From Mucidula mucida (lineage: Eukaryota; Basidiomycota; Agaricomycetes; Agaricales; Physalacriaceae): a DNA stretch of 25,311 nucleotides. The notes beneath the pieces were generated by a model. The model had not been told where the DNA came from. It saw only the letters and a program-made list of their open reading frames with translations, and ran no database searches. The position numbers and the translations under genes were made by a program. This document shows, piece after piece, positions 1 through 8,881 of this stretch; positions within the stretch are counted from its first letter, which is position 1, and every line of letters begins with the position of its first letter. Location of the stretch: contig JADNYV010000494.1 of assembly GCA_015501055.1 (NCBI GenBank), forward strand, positions 1 through 25,311, written 5' to 3'.

Positions 1-577
1 GATCAAGTCGAGATGCACCTGTAGACATGAGATGGTCGCCCTGGATCTTCCTCGATACTGACACACCTTTCACGCCATTCATAGAGTGGTAGCATTGATA
101 GAATATCTGCACTGAATGGTTCAACTCGGCCAGTTCTCTGCGGAATTCTTTCTTCGCTCATAACTCTGCTGGTGATGTTCTTCTCAGCTTCTAGAACGGC
201 GTTGAGATGTTTCACGACTGGTACAAGAAGGTGTGCATGACAGTTTGCGCTGCACACATGACCAATGATTAAGTTCAACACGATGCAATAGTTGAACAAC
301 ACTTACGCCACAGAGGTTTCATTGTAGAGCGTGATGGTCTCTTGCAACGATACTCTAGCCTCCGATTTATGCTTCAATGATGCTTTGCATGTGCTTTTGA
401 GGCTTCCTCGATAATGATTCTGCGATTTTTAATCGTTGCAGCACAGCTCGCTGAGGCCTTCTTTCCAGCGTGTGTCACCGTTGTAACACGACGTGTCTGT
501 GGTAGCAATGGCACGGGAAGAGGACGGGATAGAAACTCCTCAGCCGAAAGAAGCCGTGAAGTACTGAGGGATGCCAT
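1..577 (-). CDS. Unidentified gene, 3' part beyond the window edge
   Basis: I do not recognise this protein. Two coding-like blocks lie on the minus strand. The upstream block starts with ATG at 577 and stays open to 374 (MASLSTSRLL...). The downstream block runs from about 360 to the window edge. An intron with donor GTAAGT (about 306) and acceptor TGTGCAG joins LYNETSVA to ANCHAHLLVPVVKHL in frame. The two blocks are in different frames, so another intron or a frameshift lies near 374-400 and I could not place it. The downstream block is rich in charged residues and shows no signal peptide, membrane span or known motif. The gene is incomplete because it continues left of base 1. Confidence 0.4.
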
Positions 578-669
578 GAGTAATTGAGGAGAGTAGGACG
601 ACTGGGAGAGAGGGGTTTTTATGAAGACACTAAGAACGTAGTCTTTCTATTTATACTAATCTGGGTATA

Positions 670-2048
670 ATGACGTGTAACAATAGGCATCAAAAGCGCA
701 GCATCAAAGGGCGTCTGTCTGCGGGCTGTGTAATACTACTGGGCGTCTACTTGATGGTGCATGTTCAAAATGAGGCTAGTGCCGAGAGCTCGCCGAACAA
801 GCACGTGACATACTCGTTGAGTACAAAAGAGCTGTTCGGCAAACGTGAAGAGCCATCATCCTCGACGATGTCCACCACTGAAACCTTTACACCTCCACTC
901 AATCCTTCTGTTCCAGATAGAGATATCGTTTACGACGGCAAATGGCTTCCACATTTTGCACCACCCGTCGATGTCAACGACCACGATGTCGTTCTCGCAT
1001 ATTGCAAGAAGTTATCAGATGACAAGCGCAGCGCAATCAGAGAGCCTCTGTATCCCGGCTGGTCCTTCGACGCGACGATAGATCCTCATCCCCTTCTTGA
1101 CGACGGAGCCGGACGCCGAGCGCTTGCGGAACCGTTCAGGATCAGAGCTGCCAAAGGTTTCCGGTTCGTTCTCGACAGACCAAATCAGCCCTATGTACCC
1201 GAACATTTGCGGCCTGACGAAGAAGAGCCGCAATGGTCCCAGGTCTGGCGGACTGAGATCCAGAACGCCCGCGGTGAAGTACTCGCTGCGGTTGCTGTCA
1301 AAATCATTCAACCATCTCTCCTCCCCCATCCGAGCTCGAGGGTACCCGTCGCCAAACGCCTAGTGAAGCACACGTTTCCCGATTATGTAGCCAATGCCGA
1401 GCACGTGATGTACAATCAGGCTCTTGCGCGCCTCCAGGGACAACTGGTTCCGTACTACTACGGAAAGACAAAGGTGCGTCGAAAGATCAGGAACGCCTTT
1501 TTCTCGAACTCACGTATTGTCAGGTCCGCATGCCCAACAACGAGGAAGCTCACGTCTTGATTCTCGAAGGCATTCCTGGAGAAACTTTGTCTACATGGGC
1601 TGACAACTTCGAGGCTTCCGATGATAAGGAAACACTCATAGAGATGCTTCCAAACATCGCAAGTCCTTCTCCTCCCGCTTTGAATAAGTACTGATGACAT
1701 ACATGGTAGACTGAAGAAATCCTCAAGGCGTACAACATTCTACGTCCACGTGGAATCTTACACCGAGACATCGACCTTGGGAATATGATATGGATTGATA
1801 ATCAAATCATACTCATTGATTTCGCTGAAAGTGCACTGCATGTAAGCCAAGAACGGCAGCACGAAGATAAACAGCTCTATCGAGCGGCTACGGTTTTAGC
1901 TCTCTATTGCCGCGCCGTGTACCCCGGGTTCAATAAGTGGGCGACTACTACCCCGGGGGGACGAGGGCTCATAGAAAAGCTAGGTTGGCAGAAAGTGGTA
2001 AGCGACGATAGTGCCGCCGACTTGGACGAGGAGTCGGAGTCAGAGTAA
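670..2048 (+). CDS. Fungal kinase-like protein (module 1), three exons
   Basis: This is a divergent protein kinase-like fold. Exons 670-1473, 1524-1658 and 1710-2048 give 425 residues. Intron 1 (50 nt) is GT-AG; intron 2 (51 nt) is GC-AG with donor GCAAGT. Visible landmarks are a candidate VAIK-like lysine (AVAVKII), the catalytic loop HRDIDLGNM with catalytic Asp and metal-binding Asn, and DFA in place of DFG (LIDFAES). No clear glycine-rich loop is seen. Two starts are possible. ATG 670 gives a basic N-terminus and a hydrophobic stretch (about residues 18-32) that could anchor it in a membrane. ATG 868 gives a 359-residue protein whose start matches that of the neighbouring paralogue. Motifs such as GWSFDA, EPQWSQVW and QPSLLP are shared with the gene at 2947. 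With HRD, Asn and Asp present it could be active; the substrate is unknown. Confidence 0.75.
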
Positions 2049-2946
2049 TTCATGGCTGCGTCCACGTACAAGTTGTAGTTTCTTGAAGATATTGAGCCCT
2101 CCTTTTGAAGATATTGATACCTACGGCTCCTTCAATCAAAGTCATTTCTGTCATGCCCTGAATGTCTTCGCTTCTTGTTTCTAAGCCCCGCATTTTCCAC
2201 TTCCAAGCACGACCCAGACTCGGTTTACTCCTGTACCAGATCCTTTGTTGGAGTCCAAGCCGGTCTCTTCATCAATCCATACTCGACGGACACGGACCCG
2301 ATCCGCATCCTTACTCAACGACTCGCCCTTGTACATACTGACTCGCGACTATCATATCCGGCACCACGTCAATTTACTTACCATGTCCCAGTTCCATACT
2401 TACAGTTTACAATACTCACTGTGCCCATGTCACCCTTTTAGATACAAGTGTACTTACTGTATATAAGCCGTAGTCTACAATAATCTACAGTGTGCTATTC
2501 CTCCTCCTCGTCCGAGCCCTTTTGATTCAACATCCTTCTCCCTTGAGTATTTATTCCCTTATTTGTTGAACTCGTAGCATATGATTCCGGCACTTGTATA
2601 TATATCGTTCGTTTACATTCGGTACAGTAACTTACTTTACCACCCCCCATAACACTTGTCCCTACGTACTACGCAACAACGTGCAGTTTGTCGTGTGTAG
2701 CCTTGGGAATCTAAGCACCGTGGGATCTGGTTTTACACCTCCGATCAGCCTTCCTGATTTATAACGACCAACATCGCAGATAATTTCTTCTGTCAATTAT
2801 GTACCGTACCTGTCAAGTTGTAGTGAATACAACGATACACATTTCGACGCGCCCTGTCCCGGCGCGCTTGATCAAGCAAATACATACTTTTCCGCAGGGG
2901 CGTTTCGGCCCCAACCACAGCACTGTCACCACGTTAAAAGTCGAGG
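2049..2946. other. Intergenic gap between kinase modules 1 and 2
   Basis: About 900 bp with no convincing coding region on either strand. Just after the upstream gene, a 13-bp direct repeat TTGAAGATATTGA occurs at 2083-2095 and 2105-2117. The rest is pyrimidine-rich with short TATA-like stretches (around 2460 and 2598) that could belong to the promoter of the next gene. I see no RNA gene or inverted repeat. Confidence 0.4.
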
Positions 2947-4605
2947 ATGTCCGTTTCTCCTCCATCACGTCCCGCTCCGCCAGACAATCAAGTCACCTTC
3001 ACAGACTCAGAGGGGGAGCTATGTTTTCCGCTTCCGAGCGACATCGACCCTGCAAAATTGCGAGCATCCATCGAGGACCATGTTAAAAGGCTGGAAGATC
3101 TGAAGGAAATGGCTCTTGAAGACCTTTTGTACGCTGGCTGGTCGTTCGACGCCGAGGTAGAGCCACATCCTCTGGTTGACAATACCGCAGCACGTGCAGT
3201 ACGTCGGTCGATGAGACCGTTTGACGATCTCCGAATGAAGGCGGCTTTCCGCTTTGTGCTCCACACTCCTCATCAGGCATACAGCCCTGTGTATGATCTT
3301 CAAGAGGAGCCACAGTGGTCCCAAGTCTGGTCGGCGATGGTCCTCGATGCTCAGAATGAATATCTGGGGCCTGCGATGCTCAAGGTTTTTCAACCATCTC
3401 TGCTACCTTATCCCGAGCCGAATGTAGTCGAGTCTGGGCTACCGACCAACTTCAAGTACCCCCACTGGTTGGCGAACACGGAACACGTTTTGTACCGTGA
3501 GGAACGCGGTCTGGCTAGTCTTCAGGGATCGATCGTTCCGTTCTACTTTGGAAAGACGAAGGTCAGTCGCTTAGTGCAATATCTTTCATTACCTGATTGT
3601 TTGAGGTACAGGTCCTCATGCCCAGTGGTGAAAAAGCTATCGTCCTGATTCTTGAAGCGATCGCGGGGAAAACCTTGGGTGCTTGGTCTGGAGAATTTTG
3701 CGCCGCCGCCCGTGAGCCCGCAAAGCAAAAGGAATACATGTCCGAATTGGCCCCAGTTGTAAGTCTTGTGCTTTAGCTTCGGTTCGACTCACATAGCCCT
3801 TACACAGGTCGATCAACTTCACAGACTGTACAAGCATTTCCAGAGCAATGATGTTCGAGTGTTGCATCAGGACATTTCCCTCGATAATATAATGCTGACC
3901 CCTCTCAAAAAGCGGGTTATCATTGTTGACTTTGCTCATAGTTCATTCGCATCTCTAGAGCAGTTATCAGATTGGCGAGAACACTGGGAGTCCCCGAACC
4001 GTCTGCTCAAGGTGGTCCGCGACAACCACTCGAATCGTGTCAAGTTCAGGGAGTGGGCTACTAAAGGTGAAGGGAAGATGATTATTAAAAAGCTTCATTG
4101 GAAGAAATATGTGGGAAGCGACGTGGATGATGCTAGCAAGCCCGCCATACAGATAATGCCCCTTCCGCCATCGCTCTCCGCTTCGGTAGCTCGCCCTTGT
4201 CGCGTGACTGCGGATAGAGAGACGGAGGACTGTCGACTCTTCAATCACCCGTTCGACGTCAATAGCCCTGAGGAAATGATAGCCTTCACAGCGAGTGTAC
4301 GAGCGTATGCCCAAGAAGCCCGACGCAATCCTCTTGGGCGGAATTACGACTTTGGCGGGCAAGCCGTCGCGTTCGAAGAACGCACTCAGCCCGTGAACGG
4401 GCGCTCCCTACCGTTGTTTGCCCAGTCTGATCAAACATTTCGGCTGAAATTAACGAAGGGGGTTAAACAGACCCGAGATCCTGACGAAGAGGAGCGGCTT
4501 TGTCAGATTTGGGAGGCCCACGTCGAGTCAACAGCCGTGCCAACCAACCCGCCGGAACGAGTACTTTTGAAGATTTACCAGCAATCTGCGATGGCGCAGC
4601 CCTGA
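2947..4605 (+). CDS. Tandem kinase-like protein: complete module 2 fused to N-lobe of module 3
   Basis: Exons 2947-3561, 3612-3758 and 3808-4605 join in phase with GT-AG introns of 50 and 49 nt at the same two positions as in the gene at 670. The first about 390 residues form a kinase-like module: lysine in AMLKVFQ, catalytic loop HQDISLDNI (HQD for HRD, Asn kept) and VDFAHS for the DFG site. After HWKKYVGSD, where the upstream paralogue ends soon, the frame continues through a Pro/Ser linker into a second N-lobe (CQIWEAHVES, RVLLKIYQ). The stop at 4603 follows a frameshift: removing one C from CCC before it would continue into module 3 coding sequence. So this may be a two-module fusion broken late, or module 2 whose stop was lost. 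ATG 4156 could be the original start of module 3. Confidence 0.65.
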
Positions 4606-5136
4606 TGAGCGGAGGCCGTTGCGAGACTTCCATAATCGTCGCCAGCTAGCTGGCAGTGAGGCTTTGGCGTACGATAAACTTCAGGACATCCAAAGCTTGG
4701 CTGTCCCTTATATGTTCGGGCTATTTGAGGTGCATTATTTCGTTTCACTGCTCTGTGTCATCACCAATCTAAAATTGCTCCGTCAGAGATGAACATGCCC
4801 AATAACGAGATGGCTTACTTTCTAGTTCTAGAATACATCGAGGGATTCACCTTGCGTGAATTATCTATCTATTACGTACCCCGAGGAGGACCCAGAACAC
4901 GAAGTCGCTACGGCAGCGTGGAATCGACACCTTGCTCTGTATAAAAAAGTGGTAAGCAAACCTACTCTTTCGATATGCTGCCATAAGTAGACTCAGTACT
5001 ACCCATAGTTCCCAGCATGCTACGCAGCGCTGAAGAGTGTACATGACTGTGGTGTCGGTCATAACAAGATGCATCCGGGCAATATCATCATCACGCCCCC
5101 AGTGCAGAGACTCAAAGATCCGGATCCCAACAATAT
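4606..5136 (+). pseudogene. Degenerate, LTR-truncated remainder of kinase module 3
   Basis: Coding similarity to the two upstream modules continues here in a shifted frame. LAYDKLQDIQSLAVPYMFGLFE-like sequence ends at an intron (about 4730-4789), followed by MNMPNNEMAYFLVLEYIEG, which parallels VRMPNNEEAHVLILEGIPG of module 1. A CTAT tandem duplication near 4865-4873 shifts the frame; without it the reading continues as SITYPEEDPEHEVATAAW. A further intron (about 4952-5008) precedes the catalytic loop, which reads HNKMHPGNI: Lys replaces the catalytic Asp, so this module could not have been a normal kinase. The sequence stops abruptly at the LTR (5137), before the DFG-like site. Frameshifts, loop change and truncation together make it a pseudogene. 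Confidence 0.7.
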
Positions 5137-5447
5137 TGTAGGTTCGCGCCTCGCGCTAGGCGCACAGTCGGTCGGACTCGTCGGGACTGATAAGCTTGGA
5201 CTCTTAGATTAGATACTTACCCCTTCTTAATAGCACATCTCCCGTATTATCACCTCATGTTTCTTTCATTCTTCTACTTACATGTCTCACCTCTTCACAC
5301 ACACTATAATAGCACATCGTGGATTCATTTACTTACACTACTTATATCGCGCTCCTCGTAGTCTACAGAATATTGAACACCCATTTCGCACACGCACGCA
5401 CTGTCCGAACTGAGCACGCTGCACTCAGAGAAGTCTGCGTCTCTACA
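5137..5447 (+). repeat. 5' LTR of the retrotransposon
   Basis: 311 bp, starting TGTAG and ending CTACA, which are inverse complements as expected of LTR ends. It matches 11701-12011 except at 5374 (T, against C) and 5438 (C, against T). A TATA-like CACTATAATAG lies near 5302-5312 and could drive element transcription. Confidence 0.95.
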
Positions 5448-5449
5448 TC

Positions 5450-5464
5450 TGGTGACCACCGCAG
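5450..5464 (+). other. Putative primer-binding site
   Basis: TGGTGACCACCGCAG starts two bases after the 5' LTR. It begins with TGG, the complement of a tRNA 3' CCA end, at the position expected for a minus-strand primer site. I could not assign the tRNA, and I saw no complementary stretch in the LTR that would point to self-priming. Confidence 0.4.
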
Positions 5465-6013
5465 TTCGAACATCGTCTCCCAAACTCGCAGTCAGTGCTC
5501 TCTGCCATCGTGCCACCCCCATCACGAATCCCTGTCCGTCGACGCTCTAACATAGCGCGACGACAGAATACGCGCGCTAACCCCGCCAGTCCCCTCGCTC
5601 CCGAAGTCGACAACCCAGACCATATCCTACGGGCTGCCCGTGTCGCTAGTGCAACACCTAGCCAGGTCTACACCCTCACTCTCCATCTCCCCGGACGCCT
5701 TGGGCGCCTACAGTTCGCTGTTGCAGAATTTACTGCATCAGACCCTTTCACCTCTGTCCCGACTCTCCCGTCGCTCCTTGATACATCACCTCTCTTTGGC
5801 GACGACGAGTCCTTGCCATCATCGCCTCCCAGCCTCGAGCTTTCCTCGCTCGAATCAGTCAACGACACTGCTCTCTTTCATCCCCATTCCCCATTCCTAG
5901 ACCCATTCTGCTCGTCCCGCTCGCCATCTCCACTTTCCTTACCATTGCCATCCCGTCCAGCATCACCATCTACCCCTTCACCGCCCTCACAGTCACCATT
6001 GTCGACCCCCATC

Positions 6014-7234
6014 ATGTCTACACCCAAAGGTCTTGGTGCTCTTCCATCTCGTAACGCCGACGATGCACCCAGCTTCCGCTCTGACGAGCCGGAAGAACTC
6101 GACGACTATCTCGCTGAGATAGAGGCCCTTGCCTCAACGTACACTGTGCCCAACGCGCACAAAGTCCATGCTGCGATTCGCTATGCCGATGCGAACGCAA
6201 AGCGATTGTGGAAGTCGTCCGATGGCTATAACGAGGTAGCCGACAAGTGTGATTGGGCCGTCTTCAAGAAGGATCTCACCGACTCCTTCTACCAGTCCTC
6301 GAAGAAGAGCAAGTATTCCATGCGGGACCTTGAGGATCTTGCCCACAAGTGGAAGAAGCGGACACTGGACTCTGAGCGTCACCTCGAGGAATATCATCGC
6401 GCGTTTACGCCAGTCGCGAAGGCGCTGAAAAAGCGAAGTGTTATTTCAGAGAAGGAAATGCAGCGTTGGTTCTGGAAAGGCATCCACCGGTCAGCGCGCA
6501 GAAAGATAGAGAGTAGAATCTGTCTTACCGACACGACGTGGGACCGCGACACACCTCCTACAATGGAGAAAGTGATGACGGCTGGCCGATGGGTCCTACA
6601 GTCGCGCTCCTACGACGACTCATCCGACGACGATGATGATCACCCTCCCACACGTCGCCCCAAGAAGTCCTCCCGTCGCGCCAAGCACGCACCATCTGAT
6701 TCCGAGTCCAGTGACAATGAGGCCCCAGCACCCAAGTCCACCAGTGCTGTGCAGACAAAAACCGTAACGGTTGACGACCTCGCTGCTACGCTCGAGAAGA
6801 TGAGCCTCGCACAAACGCACGCACTGCAGGCCATGCTGCAGCCATTCCTCGCCGCTCATGCTGCACCTCCTCCTCCCACCCAAGGTTCTGCATTTTCTAC
6901 GACAACATATCAGTTCAAAAATCCCCAATATCAGCCACAGAACACAATGTCCGCACCTTACGGCCACAACCATGGTACCTCGCAGTCGGAGGGCTGCTAT
7001 TTCTGTCTTGATCCCGCGCACTTCATGTCGGCGTGCGAAGTCTTGAAGGCGTATCTTGAGGCGGGACACATTATGCAGCAGAATGGGCGTCTCTGCTTCC
7101 GGAACGGCAAACCTATTCGTCGTCATACTCTCGGCTATCGCGGTGCTGTTGATGAGTTGTTTGGAGGCCCTCTCGCTGCAACCGCCAACGCCTCTACTGC
7201 CCCCGTCCCCTCCACGTCTCAGAAGGGTTTTTAA
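6014..7234 (+). CDS. gag: Gag polyprotein of the retrotransposon
   Basis: The 406-residue product from ATG 6014 is the structural Gag that packages element RNA. An acidic, helical-looking capsid-like region comes first (DEPEELDDYLAEIEAL, then KKDLTDSFYQ). A Ser/Asp-rich and basic linker follows (around 6610-6720). A zinc knuckle CYFCLDPAHFMSAC, exactly CX2CX4HX4C, lies at 6995-7036. The frame is open upstream without any ATG back to 5456, directly behind the primer-binding region. That adds up to 186 Ser/Pro/Arg-rich codons and could be translated only from a non-AUG start. The stop TAA at 7232 directly follows GGGTTTT, a candidate -1 frameshift heptamer. Confidence 0.85.
   Translation: MSTPKGLGALPSRNADDAPSFRSDEPEELDDYLAEIEALASTYTVPNAHKVHAAIRYADANAKRLWKSSDGYNEVADKCDWAVFKKDLTDSFYQSSKKSKYSMRDLEDLAHKWKKRTLDSERHLEEYHRAFTPVAKALKKRSVISEKEMQRWFWKGIHRSARRKIESRICLTDTTWDRDTPPTMEKVMTAGRWVLQSRSYDDSSDDDDDHPPTRRPKKSSRRAKHAPSDSESSDNEAPAPKSTSAVQTKTVTVDDLAATLEKMSLAQTHALQAMLQPFLAAHAAPPPPTQGSAFSTTTYQFKNPQYQPQNTMSAPYGHNHGTSQSEGCYFCLDPAHFMSACEVLKAYLEAGHIMQQNGRLCFRNGKPIRRHTLGYRGAVDELFGGPLAATANASTAPVPSTSQKGF
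7225..7231 (+). promoter_or_regulatory. Candidate -1 ribosomal frameshift site (gag to pol)
   Basis: GGGTTTT read in the gag frame as G GGT TTT fits the X XXY YYZ slippery pattern and sits immediately before the gag stop TAA. Slipping back one base bypasses the stop and enters an open frame (FLNCTAFDEGHAS...) that runs into the acidic region preceding the protease. I found no obvious downstream pseudoknot by eye. Confidence 0.5.
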
Positions 7235-8880
7235 ATTGCACGGCGTTTGACGAAGGCCACGCTAGTACGACGGCAGCAGCCATAGTTGAGGTGGTCGAGG
7301 ATGAGGAAGAGAAGAAGGAAGAAGAGAAGTTGACGGTTGAAGAGAACGACGAAGAAGAGACTTGGTGGAGCTTCCTGCGACTAGAAGGAGAGTCAGAGGA
7401 GCCGCCACCAGAGCCGATGAAGAAACCTACCCCCCAGACGCAACGAACACGCCAGCAGACGCTCAGCCAACGCCACTATTCACAGAACGCACAACTACGA
7501 AACGAAATGAGCAGAGTACACACGACGACAACGATAAACGCGCCAACAATATACGACACCCTACATTTCGTTACCAATCCCAACTCCACGACACGTCTGC
7601 TGTGCCACGCGTGTACCAGAGCATCCTGGACCCACCATTTCCCTCCCTATTTGCGACCTGTACGCTATTAGTCCAGATCTACAGCAAGAAGCTGTCACAC
7701 ACGAACGTACCTCTCGAGTTCCCCCATCCACATCTGCCAGCAACACCCTCTCCCTCGACGACGAGAAATCTCCACCTCCACCAGCAGCGCTCGAATATGC
7801 AACTCCACTTCGCGTCATTCCGGTATGTGTTGCTCGAAGACAGACAGAACTTGCTCTGCTCGATGAAGGATCGGAAATTGTTGTCATTCGAGCAGACCTC
7901 GCCAAAGAACTGGGCGTCGACGTCAACCAGCATAGGACAATGCTGATGGAGACTGCCAATGGCAGTAAAGAGGGCCTTCCTGGTTGTGCTGAGCATCTAG
8001 AAATCACGGTAGACGGCTTGCCCACCTTTGCTCATGCATTTGTCGTCCCTTCTGCTCCATATCGACTTCTTCTCGGCCGTCCTTGGCAACGCGCTGTCCG
8101 TATTCGGAAATGGGAGACTGTGTCGGGCGTCCTCATTCAAATTTGGGGCAGTGGCGAACATGCTGCAGAGAGTCGTATCATAGAGACGGAAGAGCGAGCA
8201 CGGCCAGCTGCACAGGCCTACAGCGTCTCTTGTGCCGCCGACGTGGTGGCAGCATGGAAGGAAGTCGATCGTCACACCAACCCGCATCCATCGGTCACAC
8301 TTCAGCACGCGTTTCCCCTCGCACAGGCATTGTTCACATCTAGTTTTTATTACGACGAATCCCAACGTTGTTTGCTATACAAGAGTGTGGAAAAAAAAGC
8401 ACGACTGGTACCCGCGATACTACCAGAAGACGCGAAAATCAAACGGCGATTTCCAGAAGACCCTCTTGCCACCCTTCCTCCCTCTCACCCATCCCTCTCG
8501 ACTTCGTCCCAACGAAGCGACTCACACAGGAGCGGCTCGACTCACTCGGGATCCTCGATAACACCTTCCTCACACCGGAAGAGCGCAAACTCGCTGTCAC
8601 TGTCCTCATGCTCAATTCTGATGCAATCGCTTTCACACCCGAAGAACGCGGTACTATACGCAGCGACTACATCAGTCCCGCGATAATTCCACTGATCGAA
8701 CACGAACCTTGGGTGCGAAAATCTTTTCCTATTCCGCCAGGTATCCGCGAGGAAGTTCATCGCCAGGTCGAAGAGAAGGTCGCCTTGGATTATGGGAGCC
8801 GTCGGATAGCTCGTATCGCACGCAGTGGTTCTGCGTTGCTAAAAGGACGGGAAAATCAGAATCGTCGTCAATCCTGACAA
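7231..8880 (+). pseudogene. pol: Pol N-terminal part: acidic spacer, protease and start of RT, frame-disrupted
   Basis: Coding sequence continues from the gag end in the -1 frame, through an acidic Glu-rich stretch (7291-7390), to the protease and the first part of reverse transcriptase. The aspartic protease active site reads LLDEGSEIVVI (catalytic Asp codon at 7862); the flap and C-terminal region follow (FAHAFVVPSAPYRLLLGRPW). The RT fingers begin near FPIPPGIREEVHRQVEEK (about 8730). The frame changes five times: near 7430-7435 (C run), 7641-7647 (C runs), 8480-8482 (C run), 8787-8788 (GG) and 8841-8844 (A run). Each change is repaired by adding one base to the local run, so all look like single-base losses. 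Sequencing undercalls or real decay could explain them. Confidence 0.75.
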
Positions 8881-8881
8881 C

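Noticed and set aside
5495..6013. Treating 5495 as the gag start
   Set aside because: The codon there is GTG, not ATG, and the first in-frame ATG is 6014. I kept the open leader as a finding instead.
6620..7126. Long minus-strand frame opposite gag (168 codons)
   Set aside because: It mirrors the gag coding sequence and composition; gag has a zinc knuckle and clear context.
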